Below, in pieces: positions 56,592 through 64,000 of a stretch of DNA of 64,000 bases. The DNA is taken from the NCBI RefSeq assembly GCF_900636825.1, contig NZ_LR134318.1:1893501-1957500 (forward strand), read 5' to 3'. Position numbers and translations under genes: made by a program. Within the stretch, counting starts at the first letter, position 1, and the number at the start of each line of letters is the position of its first letter. Source of the stretch: Pseudomonas fluorescens. GTDB lineage: Bacteria; Pseudomonadota; Gammaproteobacteria; Pseudomonadales; Pseudomonadaceae. The notes under the pieces are model-generated. The model made no database searches. It had not been told where the DNA came from and saw nothing but the letters and a program-made list of their open reading frames with translations.

Positions 56592-56612
56592 TGTGGTGTT
56601 ACTTGGCTTGCG

Positions 56613-58073
56613 TTAAAGGACCGAAGCGGTTTGTGGCAGTTTTGGCTGTTTGTAGAGATCCAGCAGTACCTGATCCAGTACCGACGACGCGCCAAACGGC
56701 GCTTTGTCGTTAAGGATTGCCACGACTGCCCATGTGTTGCCATTCACATCACGGCTGAAGCCGGCAATCGCCCGCACAGTGTTCAGGGTGCCGGTCTTGA
56801 CGTGCGCCTCGCCACGCATCGCTGTGGTTTTCAGACGCTTGCGCATGGTGCCGTCAGTGCCGGCAATCGGCAGCGAGCTGATGTACTCGGCGGCGTAAGG
56901 GCTGTGCCACGCGGCTTGCAGCATGCTCGCCATTTCCCGGGCGCTGACCCGTTCGGCACGCGACAGGCCGGAGCCGTTTTCCATCACCAGGTGAGGCGCG
57001 GTGATGCCTTTCTTCGCCATCCACTGCCGCACGACGCGCTGCGCGGCCTTGGCGTCGTCGCCGTCGGCCTCGTTGCGGAAACGCTGGCCGAGGCTGAGGA
57101 ACAGCTGCTGTGCCATGGTGTTGTTACTGTATTTGTTGATGTCGCGGATGATTTCCGCCAGATCCGGCGAGTACGCCCGGGCGAGCAGTTTGGCACTGCT
57201 CGGCGTTGGCGCCAGACGATCCTTGCCCTGGATGCTGCCACCCAGTTCCTTCCAGATCGCGCGCACGGCGCCGGCGGTGTAGGTCGCGTGGTCGAGCAGC
57301 GACAGGGAAGTCTGCGAACTGCAGCCTTCGCCCAGCTGGCCGCCGACGGTCACGGTCACGCTGCCATCGGCCTGCGGCACCGGGTTGTAACGCACGCCCC
57401 CAGTGCATTGCTTGGAAGGCAGGGCCTTGACCGTGTTTTCGATGCGCACGCTGGCAATCGGCGGCTCAACCGAGATCAGCACCCGGCCATTGTCGTTACG
57501 CGCTACGAAGCGCAGCGCTTTGAGGTTGACCAGCAGCGAATCGGGTTTGACCAGGAACGGCTTGTTATCGTCGTTGCCGTCATCGTTGAATTCCGGCAGT
57601 TGCGGCTGCACGAAGAAGTTGCGGTCGAGGATCAGGTCGCCAGTGATCTGGGTGACGCCGTTGGCGCGCAGGTCGCGCATCAGCAGCCAGAGTTTTTCCA
57701 TGTTCAGCTTCGGATCGCCGCCACCCTTGAGGTAGAGGTTGCCGTTGAGGATGCCGCCGTTCAGGTCACCGTCGGTGTAGAACTCGGTCTTCCACTGATG
57801 GTTGGGGCCGAGCATCTCCAGCGCCGCATAGGTGGTCACCAGTTTCATGGTCGAGGCCGGGTTGACCGACACATCGGCGTTGAACACGGTCGGCGTACCA
57901 GGGCCGTCGAGTGGCACCATCACCAGCGACAATGCGCTGGGCTGCAATTTGCTCGCCTTGAGGGCTTTTTCGACGTTCGGGGTGAGGGAAGTATTGATGG
58001 TGGCAGCAGAGACAGGCAGCGCCAGAGGCAGGAGAAGGCCGGCGAGAAACAGTGGACGCAACGATTTGATCAT
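56613..58073 (-). CDS. dacB: D-alanyl-D-alanine carboxypeptidase/endopeptidase (PBP4)
   Basis: A 486-residue penicillin-binding protein of the PBP4 class, trimming or cutting peptidoglycan cross-links in the periplasm. Residues 1-24 form a signal peptide (LPLALPVSA-A). Active-site motifs are SxxK in NPASTMKLVTT, SxN in YSNNTMAQQL, and KTG in HVKTGTLNTV. ATG 58073 (MIKSLRPLFLAG) is chosen for the signal peptide; a longer form would lose it. It is convergent with the GGDEF gene and divergent from yggL. Confidence 0.95.
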   Translation of the reverse strand: MIKSLRPLFLAGLLLPLALPVSAATINTSLTPNVEKALKASKLQPSALSLVMVPLDGPGTPTVFNADVSVNPASTMKLVTTYAALEMLGPNHQWKTEFYTDGDLNGGILNGNLYLKGGGDPKLNMEKLWLLMRDLRANGVTQITGDLILDRNFFVQPQLPEFNDDGNDDNKPFLVKPDSLLVNLKALRFVARNDNGRVLISVEPPIASVRIENTVKALPSKQCTGGVRYNPVPQADGSVTVTVGGQLGEGCSSQTSLSLLDHATYTAGAVRAIWKELGGSIQGKDRLAPTPSSAKLLARAYSPDLAEIIRDINKYSNNTMAQQLFLSLGQRFRNEADGDDAKAAQRVVRQWMAKKGITAPHLVMENGSGLSRAERVSAREMASMLQAAWHSPYAAEYISSLPIAGTDGTMRKRLKTTAMRGEAHVKTGTLNTVRAIAGFSRDVNGNTWAVVAILNDKAPFGASSVLDQVLLDLYKQPKLPQTASVL

Positions 58074-58306
58074 ATGAAATAAAACCCTACAGCCGAGGGG
58101 AAAAAAGACGAGGACATGGATGAAAAGGTCCTCAGTGGTCACGAAAGTGTCGGCATTATGCCCCAAGGTGTAACCGATTGTGCCGTCCCCGGGGTAGCGA
58201 TTGGCTGATTTTTTACAGGCGGTCGGCTTCTGTGTCCAGAGAGTCGGGCAATCGATTGCCGAAACTGGTAAAGTGCCCGCCGTATTTACTTAAGAGGATT
58301 GTTCCA

Positions 58307-58651
58307 ATGGCGACTAACCGTTCCCAGCGTCTGCGCAAAAAACTGTGCGTTGATGAATTTCAAGAGCTGGGTTTCGAGCTGAACCTGGACTTCAAAGAAG
58401 ACCTGTCCGAAGAAGCCATTGACGCTTTCCTCGAAGCTTTCATCAAAGAAGCCATGGAAGCCAATGGCCTGGGTTATGTTGGCGGCGACGACTTCGGTCT
58501 GGTTTGCCTGCAGAAGCGTGGCTCGGTCAACGAAGAGCAACGCGCTGCCGTTGAAGCCTGGCTGAAAACCCGCTCCGAGCTGACCAAGTACGAAGTCAGC
58601 CCGCTGCTGGACGTGTGGTATCCGGAAAAGCCGATCAACGCGGCAAAGTGA
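58307..58651 (+). CDS. yggL: YggL-family 50S ribosome-binding protein
   Basis: A 114-residue cytoplasmic protein of the former DUF469 family, reported to bind 50S subunits. It has the family's RSQRLRKKLCVDEFQELGFE start and ANGLGYVGGDDFGLVCLQ. ATG 58307 is preceded by AGAGGA; the longer upstream reading is not conserved. It is a single gene with its own strong terminator. Confidence 0.92.
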   Translation: MATNRSQRLRKKLCVDEFQELGFELNLDFKEDLSEEAIDAFLEAFIKEAMEANGLGYVGGDDFGLVCLQKRGSVNEEQRAAVEAWLKTRSELTKYEVSPLLDVWYPEKPINAAK

Positions 58652-58656
58652 TACTG

Positions 58657-58691
58657 AAAAAAACGGCGACCTGAAGATCGCCGTTTTTTTT
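58657..58691. terminator. terminator after yggL
   Basis: ACGGCGA and TCGCCGT pair in a stem flanked by A7 and T8, working on both strands. Confidence 0.92.
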
Positions 58692-58731
58692 CGTCTGGGG
58701 TTTGGGTGTTCGGCTTGGATTCAGTGGTGGA

Positions 58732-58887
58732 TTCACCCCTCACCCCAGCCCTCTCCCCAAGGAGAGGGAGCCGATGTGAGAGCTGTTCAACCTGAGTTCA
58801 ACTCGGTATCTCGCGTCGGCGTATATCTTCCGAGCACCTTGGTCAGTCCCCTCTCCCTTTGGGAGAGGGTTAGGGTGAGGGGCTTTT
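58732..58887. repeat. solitary copy of the 114 bp repeat unit
   Basis: It has the same inverted ends (CCCCTCACCCC and GGGTGAGGGGC) and the same internal order as the array at 15633-16257, with GAGCCGATGTGAGAGC, GAGTTCAACTCGGTATCTC and TGGTCAGTCCCCTCTCCC, but in a single diverged unit. Confidence 0.85.
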
Positions 58888-58891
58888 GATC

Positions 58892-60082
58892 TTAAGCTCT
58901 GCGCCAATTCAAAATCACCAATGTCAAAACCCCCGCAACAATCCCCCAAAACGCCGAACCGATGGAAAACAGCGTCAGCCCCGACGCGGTGACCATGAAC
59001 GTAATCAACGCCGCCTCGCGCTCCTTCACTTCGGTCATGGCAATGCTCAAGCCATTGATGATCGAACCAAACAGCGCCAACGCGGCAATCGACAGCACCA
59101 GCTCCTTTGGCAGCGCCGCAAACAATGCCGCCAATGTGGCACCGAACACCCCGGCAATTCCATAGAACACTCCACACCAGACCGCAGCGGTATAGCGCTT
59201 GTTGCGATCTTCGTGGGCATGTGGCCCGGTGCAGATCGCCGCGCTGATGGCCGCGAGGTTGATGCCGTGGGAGCCGAACGGCGCCAGCAACAGCGAGGCG
59301 ATGCCGGTGGTGGTGATCAGCGGTGAGGCCGGGACGTTGTAGCCGTCGGCGCGCAGCACCGCGATGCCGGGCATGTTCTGCGAAGTCATCGCGACGACAA
59401 ACAGCGGGATGCCGATGCTGATGGTCGCGGCCAGCGAGAAGTGCGGCGTGGTCCATACCGGCGTCGCCACTTCGAGATGAAAACCGCTGAAATCCAGCAG
59501 GCCCATGAAGCCCGACAGCGCGGTGCCAATCAGCAGCGCCGCGAGCACCGCATAGCGCGGCGACAGACGCTTGACCAGCAGATAAGTGAAGAACATGCCC
59601 AGCACGAGACCTGTGCGGTGCTGCGCGGCGACGAAGATTTCGCTGCCGATCTTGAACAGAATCCCCGCCAGCAATGCCGCCGCCAGCGATGCCGGGATCT
59701 TTTTCACCAGTCGTTCGAAGCTGCCGGTCATCCCGCAAATCGTCACCAATACGGCGCAAGTCACAAAGGCGCCGATGGCCTCGCCGTAACTGACGCCGCC
59801 CAGGCTGGTGATCAGCAACGCCGCACCGGGCGTCGACCAGGCAATGGTGATGGGCGTGCGATAGCGCAGCGACAGGCCGATCGAACAGACGGCCATGCCG
59901 ATGGAAATCGCCCAGATCCACGAAGAAATCTGCCCGCTGCTCAACCCCGCCGCTTGCCCGGCCTGGAACATCAGCACCAGCGAACTGGTGTAGCCGGTCA
60001 TCATCGCGATGAAACCGGCGACGATGGCCGACGGCGACGTGTCGGCCAGCGGGCGCAGTTGATTGTGCGTGGCGTCGTTCAT
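58892..60082 (-). CDS. BenE-family benzoate/H+ symporter-like transporter
   Basis: A 396-residue inner-membrane protein with about 12 hydrophobic helices and the BenE start pattern IVAGFIAMMTGYTSSLVLMF. Other family stretches are TPGAALLITSLGGVSYGEA and APFGSHGINLAAISAAICTG. BenE members carry benzoate or related aromatics, but there are no aromatic degradation genes nearby; the neighbours are purine genes, so another substrate is possible. It is divergent from the GntR gene. Confidence 0.9.
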   Translation of the reverse strand: MNDATHNQLRPLADTSPSAIVAGFIAMMTGYTSSLVLMFQAGQAAGLSSGQISSWIWAISIGMAVCSIGLSLRYRTPITIAWSTPGAALLITSLGGVSYGEAIGAFVTCAVLVTICGMTGSFERLVKKIPASLAAALLAGILFKIGSEIFVAAQHRTGLVLGMFFTYLLVKRLSPRYAVLAALLIGTALSGFMGLLDFSGFHLEVATPVWTTPHFSLAATISIGIPLFVVAMTSQNMPGIAVLRADGYNVPASPLITTTGIASLLLAPFGSHGINLAAISAAICTGPHAHEDRNKRYTAAVWCGVFYGIAGVFGATLAALFAALPKELVLSIAALALFGSIINGLSIAMTEVKEREAALITFMVTASGLTLFSIGSAFWGIVAGVLTLVILNWRRA

Positions 60083-60113
60083 GACAACGGTGTTCCTTCT
60101 ACAGATGATATTC

Positions 60114-60202
60114 CCTTGTAGGAGCTGCCGAAGGCTGCGATCTCTTGATCTTGCTTCTTAAAATCAAAGTCAAAAGATCGCAGCCTTCGGCAGCTCCTAC
60201 AT
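60114..60202. repeat. REP inverted pair, family I
   Basis: Inverted arms TGTAGGAGCTGCCGAAGGCT and complement, near the BenE gene start. Confidence 0.92.
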
Positions 60203-60306
60203 GAGGCGGGCGGCGGATTCTGCGATCAAGCCTAAACTCAAAAGAGATCTACCGTTGCAATACAGCCGAAGTCGCAAACAGCCGTACAGTCGTGTTGCCA
60301 CCATTC

Positions 60307-60318
60307 ATTGTGTACAAT
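60307..60318. promoter_or_regulatory. GntR-type operator candidate upstream of the GntR gene
   Basis: ATTGT-GT-ACAAT, inverted arms with a two-base centre, about 93 bp before the start codon. It is the same form as the sites before prpR and the NCS1 permease. Confidence 0.5.
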
Positions 60319-60410
60319 CGCGCTGTTTTTTACGCGATACTTGCCAGCGACCTACTGTGCCGTATTACAGTCACGGTCTATTCGCCGCAGTTCTCCCGAC
60401 TCGAGTGCCC

Positions 60411-61175
60411 ATGAACGAACAGTTGCAACCCCTCAAGAAACAACCGCGAGCAGGCAAAGCCGGCCGCAGCGGAACCCAGGACGATATTGTCTACGCGCAT
60501 ATCTTCGAGGCCATCCTCGAACAGCGTCTGGCGCCCGGCACCAAGTTGAGCGAAGAAGCGCTGGGGGAAATCTTCGGGGTCAGCCGCACCATCATTCGCC
60601 GCGCGCTGTCGCGTCTGGCCCATGAAGGTGTGGTGCTGTTGCGGCCGAACCGTGGCGCCGTCGTCGCCAGCCCGAGTGTTGAAGAGGCGCGGCAGGTGTT
60701 CATGGCCCGTCGTCTGGTCGAACGCGCGATCACCGAACTGGCGGTGCAACATGCCACCGCCGAGCAGATCGCCGAATTGCGTCAGATGGTCAATGACGAG
60801 CGTGACAGCTTCTCTCGCGGCGATCGCGGTGCCGGCATTCGTTTGTCGGGTGAATTCCACCTGAAATTGGCCGAAGCGGCAAAAAACGCGCCGCTGGTCA
60901 GTTTCCAGCGCAGCCTGGTTTCGCAGACGTCGCTGATCATTGCCCAGTATGAAAGCGGCAACCGCTCGCATTGTTCCTACGATGAGCACACGCAGCTGAT
61001 CGATGCGATCGAAAAGCGCGACGGCGAGCTGGCGGTAAACCTGATGATGCATCACATGGATCACATCGACAGCAAGCTCAACCTCGACGAGGAAGGCGCA
61101 TCGGACGATCTGCATGCGGTGTTCTCGCATTTGTTGCAGACCAAGAAACCGGGGCGCTCGAGCGCCAAGCTCTAA
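60411..61175 (+). CDS. GntR-family (FCD) regulator, probable purine catabolism regulator
   Basis: A 254-residue GntR regulator with an N-terminal winged helix (LSEEALGEIFGVSRTIIRRA, about residues 48-70) and a helical FCD ligand domain. ATG 60411 (MNEQLQPLKKQPR) is used; an extension to 60201 overlaps a REP. It is convergent with guaD, and P. aeruginosa has the same GntR-guaD-xdhC-xdhB order (PA1520-PA1523), so control of guanine/xanthine use is likely. The ligand is unknown. Confidence 0.85.
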   Translation: MNEQLQPLKKQPRAGKAGRSGTQDDIVYAHIFEAILEQRLAPGTKLSEEALGEIFGVSRTIIRRALSRLAHEGVVLLRPNRGAVVASPSVEEARQVFMARRLVERAITELAVQHATAEQIAELRQMVNDERDSFSRGDRGAGIRLSGEFHLKLAEAAKNAPLVSFQRSLVSQTSLIIAQYESGNRSHCSYDEHTQLIDAIEKRDGELAVNLMMHHMDHIDSKLNLDEEGASDDLHAVFSHLLQTKKPGRSSAKL

Positions 61176-61261
61176 AAAATCGCAGCCTCGTTCCACTCGA
61201 CAGCTCCTACAGGAATTGCGGTCCATGTAGGAGCTGCCGAAGGCTGCGATCTTTTGATCTA
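61176..61261. repeat. REP inverted pair, family I, variant arm
   Basis: Left arm GCAGCCTCGTTCCACTCGAC, right arm TGTAGGAGCTGCCGAAGGCT. It begins right after the GntR stop codon. Confidence 0.9.
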
Positions 61262-61274
61262 TTCGACCGGCAAC

Positions 61275-61312
61275 AAAAATCCCCCGGGGTAAACACCACC
61301 GGGGGATTTTTT
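61275..61312. terminator. bidirectional terminator between the GntR gene and guaD
   Basis: AAAAATCCCCCGG and CCGGGGGATTTTTT form a strong stem, with T tracts on both strands. Confidence 0.92.
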
Positions 61313-61327
61313 ATGCTCTGAAAAAAC

Positions 61328-62632
61328 TCAGCGCTGATGCACCAGCGCCCCCGCCGCGTAAGTCTGCTGCACCGTGCGGTCATCGCCCAGGGTCATCAAC
61401 ACAAACAACGTCTCGGCAATGTTGTTCGACTGCTTCAAGCGGTAGCTCAGCAGTGGCGTGGCGTTGTAGTCCAGCACCAGGAAATCGGCGTCTGAACCCG
61501 GTTGCAGGTTGCCGATCCTGTCTTCCAGGCGCAGCGCCCGCGCGCCGCCCAACGTCGCCAGATACAGCGACTTGAATGGGCTCAAACGCGCGCCCTGCAG
61601 TTGCATCACTTTGTACGCTTCGTTCAGCGTTTGCAGCAGCGAGAAACTGGTGCCGCCGCCGACGTCCGTGCCCAAACCGACATTGAGTTTGTGCTTCTCG
61701 GCCATCGGCAGGTTGAACAAGCCGCTGCCAAGGAACAGGTTCGAGGTCGGGCAGAAAGAGATCGCCGAGCCGGTTTCCGCCAGACGCGCGCATTCGTCGT
61801 CGCACAAGTGCACGCCGTGCGCGAACACCGAGCGTTCGCCGAGCAACTGATAATGATCGTAAACGTCGAGATAGCCTTTGCGCTCCGGGAACAGCTCTTT
61901 GACCCACTCGATTTCCTTGAGGTTTTCGCTGATGTGGGTCTGCATGTACAGATCCGGATACTCGGTCAACAGTTGCCCGGCGAGGGTCAGTTGTTCCGGA
62001 GTGCTGGTCGGTGCGAAACGCGGAGTGACGGCGTAATGCAGGCGGCCCTTGCCGTGCCAGCGCTCGATCAGCGTCTTGCTTTCGACGTAGCTGGATTCAG
62101 CGGTGTCGGTCAGATAGTCCGGGGCGTTGCGGTCCATCATCACCTTGCCGGCGATCATGCGCAGGTCGAGCTTTTCGGCGGCTTCGAAGAACGAGTTCAC
62201 CGACTGCGGGTGCACGCTGCCGAACACCAGCGCGGTGGTGGTGCCGTTGCGCAGCAATTCCTTGATGAAAATGTCCGCCACTTCATCGGCGTGGGCCTTG
62301 TCGCCAAACTGGCTTTCGCACGGGAAGGTGTAGGTGTTCAGCCAGTCGAGCAACTGCTCGCCGTATGAGCCGACCATGCCGGTTTGCGGCAGGTGAATGT
62401 GCGTGTCGATAAAGCCCGGGGTGATCAGGGCGTCCTGGTAGTGCTCGATTTCGATGTCCGCTGGCAGCGTCGGCAGCAAATCACTGGCGTGGCCGAGGGC
62501 GCTGATCTTGCCGCCATCGACCACCAGCAGGCCGTCCTCGAAATATTCGTAGGAGGCTTCGATCCCGACTTCGGCGGGGTCGGCGATGCTGTGCAGGATG
62601 GCGGCGCGGTAGGCTTTGCGAGTCAGAGGCAT
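61328..62632 (-). CDS. guaD: guanine deaminase
   Basis: A 434-residue amidohydrolase converting guanine to xanthine. Zinc ligands lie in GFIDTHIHLPQ (HxH), MQTHISENLKEIEW, FAHGVHLCDDE and LGTDVGGGTSFS. YGEQLLDWLNTYTFPCE is the guanine-deaminase signature around the substrate pocket. It lies 13 bp downstream of xdhC in the order xdhB-xdhC-guaD, so guanine goes to xanthine and then urate through neighbouring gene products. Confidence 0.96.
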   Translation of the reverse strand: MPLTRKAYRAAILHSIADPAEVGIEASYEYFEDGLLVVDGGKISALGHASDLLPTLPADIEIEHYQDALITPGFIDTHIHLPQTGMVGSYGEQLLDWLNTYTFPCESQFGDKAHADEVADIFIKELLRNGTTTALVFGSVHPQSVNSFFEAAEKLDLRMIAGKVMMDRNAPDYLTDTAESSYVESKTLIERWHGKGRLHYAVTPRFAPTSTPEQLTLAGQLLTEYPDLYMQTHISENLKEIEWVKELFPERKGYLDVYDHYQLLGERSVFAHGVHLCDDECARLAETGSAISFCPTSNLFLGSGLFNLPMAEKHKLNVGLGTDVGGGTSFSLLQTLNEAYKVMQLQGARLSPFKSLYLATLGGARALRLEDRIGNLQPGSDADFLVLDYNATPLLSYRLKQSNNIAETLFVLMTLGDDRTVQQTYAAGALVHQR

Positions 62633-62645
62633 GAGGGTTCTCTAA

Positions 62646-63503
62646 TCAGTTTGAGGCTTTGAGTTTGGCGGCCTGACTGCGCCGGGAAAGCGGCAACAGT
62701 TTGGCAATCGGTTCGGCGCTGGCGGTCTGCTGGCCGAAATTGGCGTTGTAAGTAGCGATGATTTCGCCAGCGATGGAGATGGCGATTTCCACAGGCAGTT
62801 TGCCTTTGACTTCGCCGATGCCCATCGGGCAGCGCATGCGTTGGACGACGCTGCTGTCGAAGCCGCGATCACGCAGCCGGTGTTCGAACTTGGCCCGTTT
62901 GGTGTTCGAGCCGATCAGGCCGAAGTAGGCGAAGTCGTTGCGCTTGAGAATCGCGGCAGTGAGTTCAAGATCTAGTTGATGGTTGTGGGTCATGACGATG
63001 CAGTAGCTGCCGGCGGGCAGATCATCGATTTCATCCACAGGCTCTTCGGTGACGATTTTACGCACCCCGTGGGGGATCTGTTCGGGGAACTCGGCGTCGC
63101 GCGAATCGATCCAGCGCACCCGGCACGGCAGGCCGGCAAGCAGGGGCACCAGTGCGCGACCGACATGGCCTGCACCGAACACGGCGATTTGCGCCTGCAC
63201 CTGGCCCATGGGTTCGAACAGCAATACCGTGGCGCCGCCGCAGCACTGGCCAAGGCTGGCGCCGAGGCTGAAGCGCTCCAGATGGGTGTCCTGCTTGCCG
63301 CTGGCGAGCATCTCGCGGGCGATCTGCATGGCCTTGAATTCCAGATGCCCGCCACCGATGGTGTCGAACATCCGGTCAGCGCTGACGACCATCTTCGAGC
63401 CGGCATTGCGTGGCGTCGAGCCGAGTTCTTCGATGATCGTCACCAGCACACAGGGTTCACCCTGATTCTGCAGGTCGGCGAGGGCGTCGATCCAGTTGTA
63501 CAT
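62646..63503 (-). CDS. xdhC: xanthine dehydrogenase accessory protein XdhC
   Basis: A 285-residue protein that binds molybdenum cofactor, helps its sulfuration and inserts it into XdhB. It starts MYNWIDALADLQNQG and has the XdhC/CoxI motif ELGSTPRNAGSKMVV, the glycine-rich IGGGHLEFKAM, and a C-terminal Rossmann part (AVFGAGHVGRALVPLLAGLP; YFGLIGSNTKRAKFE). It lies between xdhB and guaD; a REP pair separates it from xdhB. Confidence 0.95.
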   Translation of the reverse strand: MYNWIDALADLQNQGEPCVLVTIIEELGSTPRNAGSKMVVSADRMFDTIGGGHLEFKAMQIAREMLASGKQDTHLERFSLGASLGQCCGGATVLLFEPMGQVQAQIAVFGAGHVGRALVPLLAGLPCRVRWIDSRDAEFPEQIPHGVRKIVTEEPVDEIDDLPAGSYCIVMTHNHQLDLELTAAILKRNDFAYFGLIGSNTKRAKFEHRLRDRGFDSSVVQRMRCPMGIGEVKGKLPVEIAISIAGEIIATYNANFGQQTASAEPIAKLLPLSRRSQAAKLKASN

Positions 63504-63536
63504 AGTTCACCCCTACAACATCGTTGTCTGTTCGGG

Positions 63537-63634
63537 CCTCATCGCTGGCAAGCCAGCTCCCACAGGATTTGTGTTGAATCCAGATTCTGTGAGCATCACA
63601 AAACCCTGTGGGAGCTAGCCCTGCTAGCGAATGG
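63537..63634. repeat. REP-like inverted pair, family II
   Basis: Arms TCGCTGGCAAGCCAGCTCCC and CCCTGTGGGAGCTAGCCCTG, between xdhB and xdhC inside the operon. Confidence 0.88.
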
Positions 63635-63647
63635 CCGCGCCTCGGTC

Positions 63648-64000
63648 CTAGAGCGGAGCCAACTCGGTTTCAGCCGCAACCGTTTTCACAGTCTTGAGCT
63701 GACGCATCTGCTCACAGCCCCACAACACCCGCTCCGGTGTCGCTGGCGCATCGATCTGCGGCTGATGGCGATAATCACCGAGGCTCGCCACCGCATCCTT
63801 GATCGCACACCACGCGGCAATCCCGAGCATGAACGGCGGTTCACCGACAGCCTTGGAGTGGAACACCGTGTCTTCCGGGTTCTTGCGGTTTTCCACCAGT
63901 TTCACCCGCAGATCCAGCGGCATGTCCGCCACTGCCGGGATCTTGTAGCTGGCCGGGCCGTTGGTCATCAGTTTGCCTTTGTTGTTCCAGACCAGCTCTT
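63648..64000 (-). CDS. xdhB: xanthine dehydrogenase molybdopterin subunit, C-terminal part
   Basis: The last ~117 residues of XdhB, cut by the window edge; the frame stays open to 64000 (ELVWNNKGKLMTNGPASYKI). The conserved end of the molybdenum domain is visible: FHSKAVGEPPFMLGIAAWCA includes the catalytic glutamate (GEPP) that starts hydroxylation of xanthine. XdhC and guaD lie downstream. The rest of the gene and its start lie outside the window. Confidence 0.93.
   Translation of the reverse strand, partial: ELVWNNKGKLMTNGPASYKIPAVADMPLDLRVKLVENRKNPEDTVFHSKAVGEPPFMLGIAAWCAIKDAVASLGDYRHQPQIDAPATPERVLWGCEQMRQLKTVKTVAAETELAPL

Larger units (their letters stand above)
60083..60410. other. divergent control region of the BenE and GntR genes
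   Basis: This 328 bp gap holds a REP pair (60114-60202) and, to its right, a GntR-type site (60307-60318) before the regulator gene. No gene is supported. Confidence 0.65.

Overview
The window is chromosomal DNA of a fluorescent Pseudomonas, most likely from the P. fluorescens group. The evidence is the presence of oprF, sigX, cmaX, crfX and cmpX in the order known from P. aeruginosa, the gamma-proteobacterial Pseudomonas forms of thrH, rmf, ppsA/ppsR and nasST, high GC content, and many Pseudomonas-type palindromic REP repeats. No tRNA, rRNA, prophage, insertion sequence or CRISPR array was seen.

Layout. 1-1.5 kb: two tandem secreted glycine-zipper proteins and a small acidic protein. 1.5-6.8 kb: an Rhs polymorphic toxin with a ParB-like C-terminal tip and an AT-rich DUF6896 immunity gene. 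7-9.6 kb: a HAD phosphatase and a divergent SDR/LysR pair. 9.7-12 kb: an NCS1 permease and hydantoin/Asp-Glu racemase-like operon. 12.5-15.6 kb: cysH, thrH and pabB. 15.6-16.3 kb: a tandem repeat of about 114 bp units. 16.3-19.3 kb: a retropepsin / transglutaminase-7TM / ATP-grasp cassette. 19.6-28.2 kb: the complete 2-methylcitrate (propionate) locus prpR-prpB-prpC-acnD-prpF-prpD, punctuated by REP pairs. 28.4-31.8 kb: divergent ppsR/ppsA. 32-37.7 kb: hydrolase, rraA, cmaX, crfX, cmpX, sigX and oprF. 37.8-49.4 kb: nitrate/nitrite assimilation (cobA, nitrate reductase, nirD, nirB, kinase/phosphatase, nitrate transporter, nasT, nasS). 49.6-58.7 kb: pyrD, rmf, rlmKL, a CHASE-PAS-GGDEF protein, dacB and yggL. 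58.9-64 kb: a BenE transporter, a GntR regulator, guaD, xdhC and the end of xdhB (purine catabolism).

The most notable signal is regulatory. Three separate transcripts of the nitrate region (nirBD-reductase-cobA, transporter-kinase, and nasS-nasT itself) each start with the same arrangement: a -24/-12 sigma-54 promoter (GG-N10-GC), then two hexaloop hairpins with A at loop position 1 and G at position 4 (the ANTAR-protein target), then an intrinsic terminator just before the first gene. The regulator NasT (ANTAR) and its nitrate sensor NasS are encoded here. The nirB leader fits a known mechanism. The leader in front of nasST implies that the antiterminator controls its own synthesis.

Other points: REP sequence is translated as the C-terminus of CobA; three FCD-GntR type palindromes (TTGT-NN-ACAA) lie in front of prpR, the NCS1 permease and the purine GntR gene; three hairpins lie upstream of rmf; and the 114 bp tandem repeat has one solitary relative at 58.7 kb.
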